DNA of 64,000 nucleotides, from assembly GCF_040869045.1 (NCBI RefSeq), contig NC_090321.1, positions 183,553,596 through 183,617,595 of the forward strand, written 5' to 3'. The translations under genes and the position numbers were made by a program. Positions 44,050 through 55,964 of the stretch are shown here, in pieces. Within the stretch, counting starts at the first letter, position 1. Each line of letters begins with the position of its first letter. The stretch comes from Eurosta solidaginis. Lineage: Eukaryota > Arthropoda > Insecta > Diptera > Tephritidae. The notes beneath the pieces were generated by a model. That model was not told where the DNA came from. It was given only the letters and a program-made list of their open reading frames with translations, and ran no database searches.

Positions 44050-44745
44050 AAAATCATATTTGCCAAACATCGATGGCACACAGAATTCACCTACGACTGC
44101 TTAGTCAGAAAATCCTTAATGACATGGGAACCAAAAACAAGGTTTTGTTAGGATGGATTCCCGGACATCAGGGACATAAAGGTAATGAACATGCAGAATA
44201 CCTAGAAAAGCAGGGTGTTACCGCAACATTCTATCGTCCAGAGCCCTTTTGGGGACTCACAAAAGCACACACCAGGGAAACCATAAGTAACTGGGAAACA
44301 AAACAATTCAGACGTTACTGGATTGACTGCCCAGGGCAAAGACAGGCCAAACTTTTTATACTTCCGGCAACGAAAATATCAGCCAAACTCATTAATATAA
44401 GCAGGGAAGACTAACGAACTCTCATTGGATACTATACGACACGCTGTGATCTACGATATCACCTAAGTAAGGTAAATCTATCCGATACTCAAATTTGTCG
44501 TTTCTGTGAGCTGGAGGATGAAACGGCGGTTCCCTTCTTCGCAAATGCGTTTCTCTGGCAAAGAAAAGACTCTCCGATCTAGGTGGTGTGACTCTTAATC
44601 CGTATGTGGTATGGAGTAAAAAGCCTGAAGAGGTACTTAGATAAATCAAAAGCCTCCGCATACAAAATTTGGCTGAAAAGTCATGCACAATAGATCTGGT
44701 CGCCGTGCTTCCGGGCCTAAGAACAATAATAATAGTCCGAATTAA
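44050..44745 (+). pseudogene. LINE 3' fragment: RNase H end and C-terminal zinc motif
   Basis: A 114-codon frame (44073-44414) contains LLGWIPGHQGHKGNEHAEYL, the last RNase H motif of LINEs that carry this domain (I, LOA, R1-related groups). It is followed after a stop by LIGYYTTRC and CRFCELEDETA, the usual C-terminal Cys/His region, now broken by stops. An ATAATAAT tail at about 44727 fits an I-type 3' end. The upstream RT is absent, so this is a 5'-truncated relic. Confidence 0.72.
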
Positions 44746-46539
44746 GCGACTAACATCTATTGACAAATAGATTCAGTTGTAGAAAAATGAATAGTAAAGA
44801 CACAAATAAATCAATGCTGTGGCCAGACGCAATAAAAACCTTCGTGCTTTGCTTTTGCATAGGATTTAGGCGGCTATCTCTTGACACACATCGCCAAAAA
44901 TTCGCTTGGCGCAATTGCGCTAAGTCAGAGAGTTGAAAGGAGCCTTTGCGCTGGCGTCGTGGTATCAACGGCAAAAAACAAACGCCAATACCCACTCGTC
45001 GGGCTAGAGTAGATAATTAGATAATGCACTTTCAAAATTTTTCTTAAGATGTCTGGCGTAATGAAATAAAACTTCTACGTATGCTTTACTAGCATGCCTC
45101 AATTAGTGAATAGCGAGTTTGTATGAACGTCATAAATTGACAACATCTAAGAGCATTTACAATTTTTTATATGTTTTATATGGTTGAATGTGACGTTGGA
45201 ATTTCTCCCGCTCTATAGATATCTAGTAATATTGCAACCATATTTAAAAAATGGTTGTGTGAGCCGTTCAGTACTTTGGCTATACGCTCACTCACATTCA
45301 TTTTCTTTTCTATTTGCTTTTGCGTCATTCAAATGTCAAAATTAACCATACACTAAACAATTTGTGCCTATTTTAAGTACACTTTTGCTACGCAACTTAG
45401 GATGCTATTAAAGCGGAAATAATGACGTCTGCGAATGCTCTAAGAATAACAAAAGTCGAAGTTGCACAGATTCATATATGCATATGTACCTCCGAGTAGA
45501 ATATTTGGCGAGTCTGCCGGAACGTTACAGCAACGCACATGCAAGACGCTTTGACGAGCACTTCAAAGTGCAAATTAATGCATGTGGCTTTAGGTGTACA
45601 TGCATATGTATGCGTGTGCTTATATCAAAAGTGTTTTTCTTATAGAAATTCTGCTTTATTCTTAAATGTTGTAGGCAGCGCTCCTGCCACTTTTCTTCTG
45701 GTTTATGCCACAATTACCAGCGGAAGGCATAAATCCCGTCAGATAAAATAGTCTTAAAAAATGTTGAAAAATAAAAACGCTCTTAAGAACGCAACCAAGA
45801 CAGCACATAGGGCACTAACAAATGTGTGGGGGTTACGAGCATAGCAAACCAAAGGACAAAAAAAATCAATTTATACCACATCTCTGGAGTTATGAAAAAA
45901 ATTACCACCATCATTGCCCGTAGAATCCATTTATATATTTTCGCTATGCTCATTCATACTTCCTTAAGTACTTAGACGGCGTGTTTTATCTGGAAATTTA
46001 TATATTTTCCGGTGTGTCTCTTTACAAATCTGCATGTAAAAAACTGAAATTCATTCATTCATTTATTCATTCATGCGCTCACCGATGCACACAGACATTT
46101 CCGACTTATGTTGCACAAAAAAAAGCGTCATCACGACCTTCTGCAGCCGCCTACGCCAGCTCGCAAATGCAGCGCCATTTACGTTTTGTCTAATTCGTAT
46201 TGCGTATTCGAATTGTCATTCTGTGCCGTTTGCTAAAAAAAAACTAACGTCAAGCACACTTGGATTGAATGAATAAAAGCGGCTTTAAAATAGTGGAGCA
46301 CTCAAGAGCTTCACGGAGCTACTCTTATCCCAAAATATGCTTGTACCGGAACGCACCGGATTAATATTTCTCAAAAGACATCTAATGCCGTGTTGACAGC
46401 CAATGCAGAGAAGACTAAGAAGTTGTTGCTTATCACCCTATCTCTCTCCTTGTTTCGTGGATAACCACGCAAAAATGAGCCTACCTCGAAAAATTAGAGG
46501 GGTTTGTAGGCTTTCAATGCTTAGCCTTGAAAACAACCC
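44746..46539. other. Spacer, nothing recognised
   Basis: AT-rich, with an ATTC/TTCATTCA run at about 46050-46074. No recognisable gene. It ends where Jockey similarity begins. Confidence 0.4.
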
Positions 46540-46545
46540 CGACGG

Positions 46546-47832
46546 CTGCACTGTTCAAAAGCTTTTGATACGGTCAACCATGGCTCGTTACTGCAAGACC
46601 TGGAAGGGTCTACCCTTCCGCCATGTCTTAAAAGGTGGACCGCAAATTATCTGGGTGGTCGGCAGGCATCGGTGCAATTTAGAAACGAAACATCAAAACC
46701 AAGGAGAATTAAACAACGGGTGCCACAGGGTGGTGTCCTATCCCCACTTTTGTTTAATTTCTACATATCTAAGCTACCTTCACCACCGGAAGGCGTCATA
46801 ATCATTTCCTACGCCGATGACTGCACAATAATGGCCACAGGCCCAGGCCCAAAGATCGATGCGCTATGTAATAAAATAAACTGCTACCTCTCTGATCTCT
46901 CCAGTTTTTTCGCCTCGCGAAACCTGGCATTGTCACCGACTAAATCTTCCGCGACCTTATTTACAACATGGACGTCCCAAATGTCGACAATTTTGAACAT
47001 CCACGTCGATGGCACTACGCTACCGACTGTCCTACACCCCAAAATCTTGGGTGTGACGTTTGATCAGGATCTACATTTTGGTGAGCACGCAGCCGCAATT
47101 GTTCCGAGAATTCAGAGCCGTAACAAAATCCTCAAATTCCTCGCTGGCAGTACCTGGGGAAAAGATAAAGAAACGCTCATGACTACATGCAAAGCAATTA
47201 GCCAGCCGATTACGTGCTACGCGTCACCCATATGGTCGCCAAGCCTAAAAACTACCCACTGGAAGAAACTACAGGCCTGCCAAAATACTGCTCTCAGAAT
47301 CGCCACGGGCTGTCTTCTTATGTCCCCAGAACACCATATGCATAATGAGGCGAGAATACTCCCCATCAGGGAGAGAAATGAGATGCTGACCAAACAGTTC
47401 CTGTTGAATACCCAGAAACCTGGGCATCCCAACAGACAACTGATTGATGAACCAGCACCGCCTAGGGCCTTAAGGAGTCATCTCCGTAATTATTTTGAGG
47501 AAATACGGCACCTGAGAACCCAGCCGTGTGAAGCGAAAAAACACAAGCAGGTCCTTGGTGAACTCCATGAACAGACGTCGGATCTTTATGCCGAGAATTG
47601 CCCGGTGAATCCAGTACTTAAAGAAAAGTATCCAAAACTTGCGGAAGAGGAACGCATACTCCCCAGGGAAACGCGTGCCACTCTTGCTCAACTTCGTTCT
47701 GGATACTGTAACAGGTTAAACTCTTACCTATCCAGAATCAACCCCGACATACAAAATGTATGCCCCGCTTGCAATGTATCCCCACATGACACCAACCATC
47801 TCTTCTATTGTAATGTGGAACCAACGCCTCTA
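46546..47832 (+). pseudogene. Jockey-like reverse transcriptase, C-terminal two thirds
   Basis: From about 46558 the frame reads KAFDTVNHG, LKRWTANYL, VPQGGVLSPLLFN and SYADDC, the catalytic YADD of non-LTR RTs (about 46810). The thumb region and a CPACNVSPHDTNHLFYC zinc motif (about 47760-47815) follow. This is the well-preserved part, about 390 codons open. The N-terminal endonuclease and first RT motifs are missing. The open frame appears to end in PTPLDNR only because the LOA-like insertion begins there; the real C-terminus continues at 49690. Confidence 0.88.
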
Positions 47833-49681
47833 GATAATAGATAGATAGATAATTAGTTGAGGATCACACTGCGACCATTGGTCTATTGTGCCCTAATCTG
47901 CCTCACAACACCTCATCCAAGCCGACATCACTGATGAACCTTAGCAGTTCACCTGGCTTGAGGGATTTGATGTGAGAATGCTCTGGCCATGGTGAGCCCA
48001 TAAACTTAGCTCTACGTCTTGAGATTGCATCACACTCCAGGAGGAGATGGTCCGCCGTCTCCGCTGATCGATCACAAAATCGGCATGTGTTGTTCGATAT
48101 TATACCCAGATTTTGCATGTGGCTGTTCAGTCTACAGTGTCCTGTGAGAATAACTGTTAGAATTCTTAGGTTATTTTTCGAGAGGCCTATAAATGCCCTG
48201 CATCGAGTTGTGCAGTAACCCCTAAGAGTAGCTTAGATTATCTCAGGCCTGGCATGTTACGCCAGTGTTCTTCCCTCTTTTCCTTTTCTTCTGCTAATAG
48301 ATGCCCCCTAATTTCCTGTGGGCCTACTGGCAGGATTGGCTCAGGACCAATAGGTCGTATCGTTGCTGCTTCTCTGGCCAGGCTGTCCGCCTGCTCGTTT
48401 CCCTCGACTCCCCTGTGGTCAGGAACCCAGGCCAGCAGTAGTTCATTGTGTGCTCCTAGTTGATTCAGCTTTTCCACGCACTAAAGGACTAGTGCTGATT
48501 TTATTTCAAATGCCGAGATGGCCTTGAGGGCGGCCTGGCTGTCACTGAGTATGGCAATTTTCTCATTGGAGTATTTCCGCTGAAGGTTCATGTCCGCGCA
48601 CTGGCTTATGGCGAATACCTCCGCTTGAAAAATGCTCGGGTATGCTCCCAGGGGTATTGATATCCTGGCTCTGGGTCCAACGACTCCAGATCCAATCCCC
48701 TTTGGGGTCTTCGAGCCATCAGTATACCATACTATACTGTTTAGCTGCTGAATGCTCTCAATTCAGTTTTCTTCCCACGTACCCTTGTCTACCAGTTCTA
48801 CTTTATATCTTTTCTCATATACTATCTGCCTGAGGATGTCATCCCTCGGGAGTTGAGAGATTGGGATCTTCTCTCTCAATTCCTCCATGTTCCGGGACGA
48901 TATGACTTTATCTTTGCCCGAGCCCTCCTTGACTATATTAAGGAGGGCTCGCTTGGCTGACTCCTCTATCGATATATGCAGCGGGGTTAGATCGAGGATA
49001 GGTTCCATCGCTGTTGTGGGGAATGTGCGCATGGCTCCCGTGATGCACACACATACCAGTCGCTGAAGTTTTGACAGCGCTTGCCTCGTCGTCGCCCGAG
49101 TTGTTCTCGATGCTATTGAGCCATATGTTATCATAGGTTTTACTATCATGGTATACATCCATCTTAGCACGTGTGGGCTGCAGCCCTATGATTTGCCTGC
49201 TAGACGTTTTCATACCATGATGGACCTCGTGGCCCTAGTCTTCATGGAGTCGAAGTGTTGTTTCCATAAGAGCTTGGTGTCAAAAGTGATCCCCAAGTAC
49301 TTCACTGCGGTTCCATATTCTAGTTCCACGCCATCTATTGTTATTGCTCTCAGGGCTGGTAGGACCCTTCTGCTGGTGAAGACGATGATGGTTGTCTTAG
49401 ATGGGTTGATGTTAAGACCCACATTTGCGCACCATTCCCTTGTAATGTTCAATGCTCTTTGTATTATGTCACAGAGCGTACTCTCGAATTTACCCCTTGC
49501 AATTATGACGATGTCGTCAGCATATCCTAGGCATCTTATGCCACTGTCTGATAGCTTTTGCAGGAGTTCATCCACTACCAGGCTCCACAAAAGGGGTGAC
49601 AGGACACCTCCCTGGGGGCACCCTCTCGTTGTAATAACCTTAACTGCGCTGCTGCCTACTTGAGCTTCAGCGATTCTTGTG
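47833..49681 (-). mobile_element. LOA-like LINE inserted in the Jockey-like element
   Basis: 1849 bp on the minus strand, 5' truncated inside RT. The 3' end carries a TCTA-repeat tail (plus-strand GATAGATAGAT at about 47840). Target-site duplication CGCCTCTA on both sides (47825-47832 and 49682-49689) defines both ends to the base. Direct TSD, 3' microsatellite and 5' truncation are standard marks of target-primed reverse transcription. Confidence 0.88.
47903..49681 (-). pseudogene. LOA-like RT, RNase H and zinc-motif gene fragment
   Basis: Reading on the minus strand: TTRGCPQGGVLSPLLW (about 49590-49640), GYADDIVII (about 49510-49530, catalytic YADD) and KYLGITFDTKL. Then a thumb region (to about 48763), RNase H with YTDGSK (about 48720), DSQAALKA (about 48530), WVPDHRGVEGNEQAD (about 48400) and a terminal CRFCDRSAETADHLLLEC (about 48040-48090). 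RT plus C-terminal RNase H is the architecture of the I/LOA group. One nonsense codon (about 48482) and frameshifts near 49200 and 48760 make it inactive. Confidence 0.85.
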
Positions 49682-49829
49682 CGCCTCTAACACCCCTTTC
49701 CTTATGGTCCACCCCTGTTGAAACGGTAAGTTTCCTTGGACTCCCGTTAGAGGATACTGATGACAATTTGTGATCGGTCGCGGCTATTAGATGGGGCGAG
49801 CATTGCTACAACAACAACAACAACAACGG

Positions 49830-50725
49830 CTGCACTGTATAAACTGATGGCAAATAACATAGCGTTAACAACTGCAACGAGACTTACTGCATCGGGGCAG
49901 CTTAAACGCAGACCATACGACCATAGTAGTATAGCACCATCAATTACAGGACGCAAATACTACCTGATTCCGTACCTGCGCTTCGAAGTAGCTCTTAGAG
50001 ACACAGTGGAGGTGGATGGTTGGCGCAAGGGTGCCCAAATGGCGAAAGAGGCAATACACGTGTACACCGATTGTTCGAAAGTAGTTGAAGGAGTAGTGTC
50101 TGCGGTATACTGTGATGATCCGAAAATAAACAGATCCTACAAGCCGCCAGATCACGGGAGCGTTTTTCAGGCGGAAGTGGTAGCCGTAACCGGAGAAGTA
50201 CGAACACTGCAGGAAATTGCTTAAGTTGCAACCGTTTTAACTTTATATTGACAGTCAAACAACAATTAAGGCAATAATCTCGCATAGCACAACATCTAAA
50301 CGGTTGAAGAAGCATACATCTATATTGGGTCTAAATAAGGCGCATCCCTCGAAGCTTGCTCCGTAGACGTTCCAGTTAGACTGGGCGAGATTAAGCGAAG
50401 GCGAGAGGTGCATATGATCGAACAAGCGGTAAAGGTGTGAACCCAAGCCGGTGGCTGCAAAGTGTCGAACATCATATATAGGTTTTACAACTATAGACGG
50501 TAGACTCATGACGGGTGTTCTATTAGCTATTAGGAGTCATACGGATGTCAGATCTAGAAGCAGCAAGGGGCATATATCTTTGAAACCTTAAAGAATTTCC
50601 CAAGAGCACGGAGTAATAACATAGGTCCTGGTTTTTGATAGTTAAACTTCTGGTTACATTTCGGACTCATTCAGTCTATGTGAGGTCGTCAGGGATCGGC
50701 CTGTTCAACCTAACTAACCTTACAT
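49830..50725 (+). pseudogene. Second LOA-like fragment: RNase H region and 3' end
   Basis: Directly follows the Jockey CAA tail. The frame to 50222 contains HVYTDCSKVVEGVVSAVY (YTDGSK with Gly changed to Cys) and PDHGSVFQAEVVAV, typical LOA RNase H. After a stop, DSQTTIKAI follows at about 50255 in another frame. The 3' end, about 50690-50725, reads GGGATCGGCCTGTTCAACC then TAACTAACC, a repeat-like LINE tail. It was not produced by the same insertion as 47833-49681 (opposite strand, different sequence). Confidence 0.7.
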
Positions 50726-52884
50726 GTTAATATTTGTGACGCTTCCATAAACCTTAAGCATCCTGAAATTTTCGTTTGCATTTCAGATTTCCCTGTCAAC
50801 GCTATATGTTAAAGGCCGTTTTCATCATCGTCAGTTAGTCACTCATCTACAACTATTACTTTATCTGCACTTATGAAATCGTTTCGCATAAAATGAGTAC
50901 TAAAAAGTTTGTGTCTCCCCTATCGTACACTTTAAATCTTGGTATGCGTTGTAGACTATGCCCGAAAAGGTTTATGTCGTCACTAGTTCACCATACACTA
51001 TACTATGTACTATGTGTTATTTCCGACGTTCGTTTTTTTTAATCACAAACTCAGATGTATATGCAAGTAAAGAAAAGACGGCCAATAATACGAATACATA
51101 ATTAAGGTAAGGTGGCAACACCAGTAAAAAATTTTCTTTACGAAAACCTGTATGAAATACCTTTAGCATACCTTAATTTAATTTCGGCCTTATTTTAGTC
51201 ACCTTTTCGCAGCTTAACCACATACACGTATGTGTAATTAAAGTTAATTGACAACCCTATACAAATTTATTTTTATTAAAAGACTATGTGAAATACCTTT
51301 GGCAGTTTCAAAATTTTTTTTTTTTATTTCCCAAGGAGCGACATCTAAGTAATAGAGCTTATTACGTTGCATGATTCAATTACTAGAGGGTTGTTCTTCA
51401 ATGACGGCAGAGCTTTGACACTCTCAAATTGAAAAATCTGGACGGGTTGATTTTACGAAGTAAGGAAAAAGGGGTAATATTGCAATCCCCTTTAGAGAAA
51501 ATTGTAGTAGAAAAGTACCGTTAGCTCCTAGCTTCGCGGGTTAAGTGTAATCCTGTTATAAATCATGTGAATAATAATAAATAAATGAATGAATGAATGA
51601 TAATAAATTTGTAAATGCCAACAGGTTTTGGAGGAAATAATTAGTTTTCTACTAAATATTTGGTGAATTGATAAAGAGCTAGCTATATTGGTTTAGAATT
51701 TTATTCTAAAATACATTATATCAAAATTTGTTTCAAAAACTCCCTATATGAGTTCAATGCATTTTGACATAAGAGGGAGTTAATGAAAAGCATTCTGAGG
51801 CGTTATTCAATCTAATTCTAATATAGAGCGTTTTTGTGACAAATCTTGAAATAGAAAGTTTTTGAAAAATATTTTGAGATAGGACGATATTGAAAAGGCA
51901 GTCAACATGGTGTGACAAAAAAAGTTAAATAAAAATAAATGGCTTGTTTTCTTAGAACTTTATATTCCGGTCTTGACTTTGACAGAAGAGTTCAGCTTTT
52001 ATGCGGTCCTGCTACACAGGGAGTATCCACCTTTTTATTCTGAAATCTCTTTTACATTAAGTATTCATGGAAAAGTTCCGGATAAACCGTTAATTTAGAA
52101 TATTCGGAACACGTTCGTTTGATACTACCTCACGAGGTTCGAATATACATAATATTCCAAATATAAACCGATTCCCAGAATTCTTAAATGGAGACGAATG
52201 TTCCGAACATACGGAATGAATAAGTTAACATGCTCAATGAGTACATTTCGTTATGTCATCTTCATTATTTACAAATGCCATTTTTACGTGAATCGATTTA
52301 CTAGTCAAGTTTTTGACGTTGAACGATGAATTTTGAATTGGCTTAGGTTTCGTATGTTCATAGGTGGACGAAAGTGCACTATTCCTTGGTGTCCGTACTT
52401 TTCATAAAACCTATGTTCAGCCACACTAATAGATCATGGCATAGTTAATAAATTCATCATGAAATTAAAGTAAATGTTCTAAGGAATTATGCAGTTTAGT
52501 ACTTATCGGGTATTTGTAAACTGATTGCTTCCTACTAATGTTTTTCGAAAAATCGCAAAGAAACAACACAGTTAACGGATGTCAATTCGATTTGGGAGCA
52601 AAATGGCTGCAATTGTCAAAAAATTTGCAAGCCGAGCAAACCTCTTGTGATTGAATCGTGATTACGTTGTACCTCTTTTAGTTTTTAAAAAATGTATAAC
52701 ATTTGGCTACCTTTCAAAAACAATGAGAGTGATAGCACTCACTCTAAGAATTTAATGCACTATATATTTTTCAAATTTCTTCCAAATCTCTTCAGACGTT
52801 TTCGATATATGTAGTAGTAGTAGTAGTAAGAACATAGTAAAGTAGCTTTCTGGCCCATTTCTTGATGTTCCTTTTGGTTGCAGG
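50726..52884. other. Long spacer, nothing recognised
   Basis: AT-rich. Contains two short similar phrases (GAAATACCTTTAGCA at about 51154, GAAATACCTTTGGCA at about 51290), a GAAT run (about 51585) and a GTA run (about 52812-52826). No gene motifs on either strand. Confidence 0.5.
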
Positions 52885-54660
52885 GAACTACAATTGGTTA
52901 TTGATGATACCAAATGCAAAAAAGCCCCTGGGCAGGATGGCGTATGTTATGAATTTTACAAGTTTGCTCCCCAATGTTTCCGCAATGAACTGCTGGCGTT
53001 TCTAAACTTTATTTATTTGAGAAAGCAGATTCCTTCCTCTTTCAGTTCCTCCATCTCTATTGCCCTCTTTAAGAAAGGTGACCCTAACGCTACTACAAAT
53101 TACAGAGGTCTGCCTTTGCTAGACACTACTTATAAAATCTTTTCTGGGCTTTTTCTTGGATTGATTGTAAAAATATTTTACGTGAGTCTCAGTTCGGTTT
53201 TCGCAGAGGCTATTCGACGATAGACAATATTTTTCTGCCTTCAAGCATTGCCCAACACAATTTTTCACGTAATAAAAGAACTTTTGCCTTTTTTGTAGAT
53301 TTTTCGTGTGCTTTTGGTACGATTCCCCGTAACATGCTCTTTTATAAACTAGCCTCATATGGTATTTCAACCCATATGATTGAAATTTTCAGATTAGTCT
53401 ACGCTAATACATCTTGAAAAGTTCTGTTTGATGGCAATCTGTCAGAGCCTTTCTCTGTTAATCACGGTGCCCGCCAAGGCCGCCTCTTAAGCCCGGTTCT
53501 ATTCTCTTTGTACTTAAATGACCTAAGTGACTATTTGTGCGGGGGTGTCAGGGTTAATACCATTAATGTGAAGGTGCTTATGTACGCAGATGATCTGGTC
53601 TTGCTTGCGGAATCACCGGAACAGCTACAGGAAATTATAAACTCCCTTTACAACTATTGTAGTCAATGGACACTAACTGTCAACTTGAATAAGTCAAAAA
53701 TCATGGTATTTAGGAAGGGTGGTAGAGCCCCCTGGCTCACGGAAATGGATCTACGGTAGCGAAGATATTGAAGTAGTTAACGAATACAAATACTTAGGTG
53801 CACTTCTCACTTGTCAACTATCTTCTAATAAATATTTGGACTGAAAGCTAGTGGATGCTAAAAACGCTATTAACGCAACGTGGCTGAGATATATTAATAT
53901 CCCTCGGATCTGTTTGTCGCAGATAATAAAAATCTTCGAGGCTGCTTCCAGGTCCATTATGTTTTACGGCGCGCAGGTATGGGGGTTTAACGAATTCGAC
54001 CAAGTTGAAAAACTTCTTAGATTTTTCGTAAAGAAACTGATCTTCTTTCCCTCTAATACGCCAAACTACATGTTGAATCTGGAAACAGGCTTGCAGCCCT
54101 TATATTTATATACGCTTCGCCTGCACATGCTCTATATCGCCAGCTGCTTTAGCCTATCAAATTAAAGACTCCCGCGTATTCTAGCAGAGGAGACTTCCAA
54201 CCTGGGGATTTCTTGAATAAAAACTTGGAAAAAACTTGCTAACACCGTCAATCTACCTTTCATTACGCAATTGCCATCAGGTAATTTACAGTCCTTAACT
54301 TCCTCGCTCTTAGAACGCTTAGCTGAGTATAATAAAAATAGGTTCCTCGAAATGGCTCCGAAGTCTACTACACACGACCTCTACCCGGCCCTTGTGACTT
54401 TGGAGAGTATGTATTTCACTGATGATTACAGTGCCTATGCAGCAAAAAACATATCGTCTCCTCTTTGCACAGAATGTAAGTCGCAGGAGCCAGAAAATGT
54501 TTTTCACTTTATTGGCACATGTCCGATATATAACAACATTCGTTCCCTTTACTTTGGTGAAAAAACTTTAGATATGGCCAAGGTGGTTGCCAGTTTAAAT
54601 GGATTCAAGGCTCATGCCAAGTTTCTCGCGGAAAGCTTTATAATTAGCGACAAACTTTAA
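52885..54660 (+). pseudogene. LINE reverse transcriptase, decayed (clade not assigned)
   Basis: Open pieces at 52894-53223, 53508-53759, 53851-54165 and 54271-54660 line up as one RT. They read KAPGQDGVCYEFYK (N-terminal RT motif), then NYRGLPLLDTTYK. A broken middle follows, with FAFFVDFSCAF-like remains and an SPVLFSLYLND segment at about 53490. Then MYADDLVLLAESP (catalytic YADD, about 53580-53615), a thumb region with SRSIMFYGAQVWGF, and a terminal CTECKSQEPENVFHF...C zinc motif. Breaks include a deletion near 53160, stops near 53415, 53758 and 53842, and a shift near 54165. The endonuclease is absent. It is unlike the Jockey and LOA pieces in this window. Confidence 0.82.
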
Positions 54661-55881
54661 ATACACCTCTGAAATTGCTGCGCATAAATTTTGTCCTACT
54701 AAATTTCAATACGCATTATACTCAGATGTAACTGAAATATGTGTCTTTGTATTCTATGCGCGTCCACTATTCATCGCAACTGATTCAGCTATATGTTATA
54801 CCCTATGCCCATCAGAGCGTTGTGTCTCCGCTTTTCGGTACACCCTGTTGCTGTAGCTAGTTGTTTAACCACAGCCGCTAGATGGGTCTCTTAAGCATTA
54901 TCTAAGCGAGGATAGGCGTTTTTTTCACGCGCAAATGAAACGTATACGCGTGTAAAAAAAACAAGGCTAATGTGTGGAAAAAAATCAAATACATGGCAGC
55001 CTTGTAAAAACTTGCGCAACAGCGTAAAGTGTCAGAAGGTGATAAATTATCTACATATGTACTAAATTTCATTCCAATCGTTATCAGCCATTTTCGAGCT
55101 TGTAGCGGATATATAAAAAATTTATAAATAAAATTGGACTAATTGGTTACCCTGAATGGATGTCAACCTTACTTAAAAACCTTTTACTTTCTTGTTTTCG
55201 AAATACGACGTGAAACGACAATTTATGCTCTCCAAACTCGCACTAAAAAAGTAATTTTTCTGAAATTTTGACTATATTTTTTTTTGAAAAGGTCTGAAGA
55301 CATCTAAAACTTTTTGTAAACCGCTTTAGTATTCGTTAACGAAATAGCAGATCTTTTGTCGCTTTGGCGAAAATTTCTAGGGTAGCTTGTTCTAAAGTGC
55401 AACACTGCTTTAACGCTGTCTGCTATGTATGTATCTATGTATGTGTATATGTGGCTGTGTTTATTTAAAAACATTTGCGCATGCGTGCTTACACTATTCT
55501 ATTTCGTCGACTTTGGGTGGCAAGTTGCTGCAACAAGCCATCAACATGCAACATTCAACAACCTACACTCGCCACTAGGTAAGTAGGTTGCACTGTAATT
55601 GTAAGATAAAAAGGAATATTGTAAAATGATGAAAAGTGCAATATTAAGCTTATAAGTGTATGCCTACATAGTTACATACCTGTTAACATATAGAAATACA
55701 TAAAGACAGAGTGCATAAGTATCTAGGATCATGCAGCAGCAGTTGAATATGCAATCGCTTGGAGAGAAGTGAGGAAGGTGGTATGTAATGGCTTTTTTTG
55801 GAGGAACGATTTATACCAGTCTGATCGGCACCAAATATGTATGTATGTACATATGTATGTGTGCCTCAAAAAAATATAAAA
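54661..55881. other. Spacer; possible LINE 3' UTR then unique DNA
   Basis: The first part may be the 3' untranslated region of the preceding LINE, with no tail recognised. Later come TATG microsatellites at about 55424-55445 and 55838-55860. No gene recognised. Confidence 0.45.
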
Positions 55882-55964
55882 AACAAGTAAGGAATGTTAA
55901 GTTCGGGTGTAACCGAACATTACATACTCAGTTGAGAGCTATGGTGACAACATAAGGGAAAATA

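Larger units (their letters stand above)
46540..49829 (+). mobile_element. Jockey-like LINE, 5' truncated, split by a LOA-like insertion
   Basis: The left piece 46540-47832 and right piece 49690-49829 form one Jockey-type 3' region. The right piece carries the C-terminal frame (SLWSTPVETVSFLGLPLED), a stop at 49771-49773, then GCGAGCATTGCTACAACAAC and a CAA-repeat tail. The inserted element between them is bounded by CGCCTCTA at 47825-47832 and 49682-49689. The 5' boundary is approximate. Confidence 0.85.

Noticed and set aside
46403..46801. 132-codon frame overlapping the Jockey-like RT
   Set aside because: It is in a different frame from the RT, whose KAFDTVNHG and QGGVLSPLL motifs are in the frame of 46558-47832.
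49747..50224. A 154-codon plus-strand gene with a poly-Thr stretch
   Set aside because: The poly-Thr comes from the Jockey CAA tail, and the rest is a LOA-like RNase H relic. The frame is a fusion of two elements' remains.
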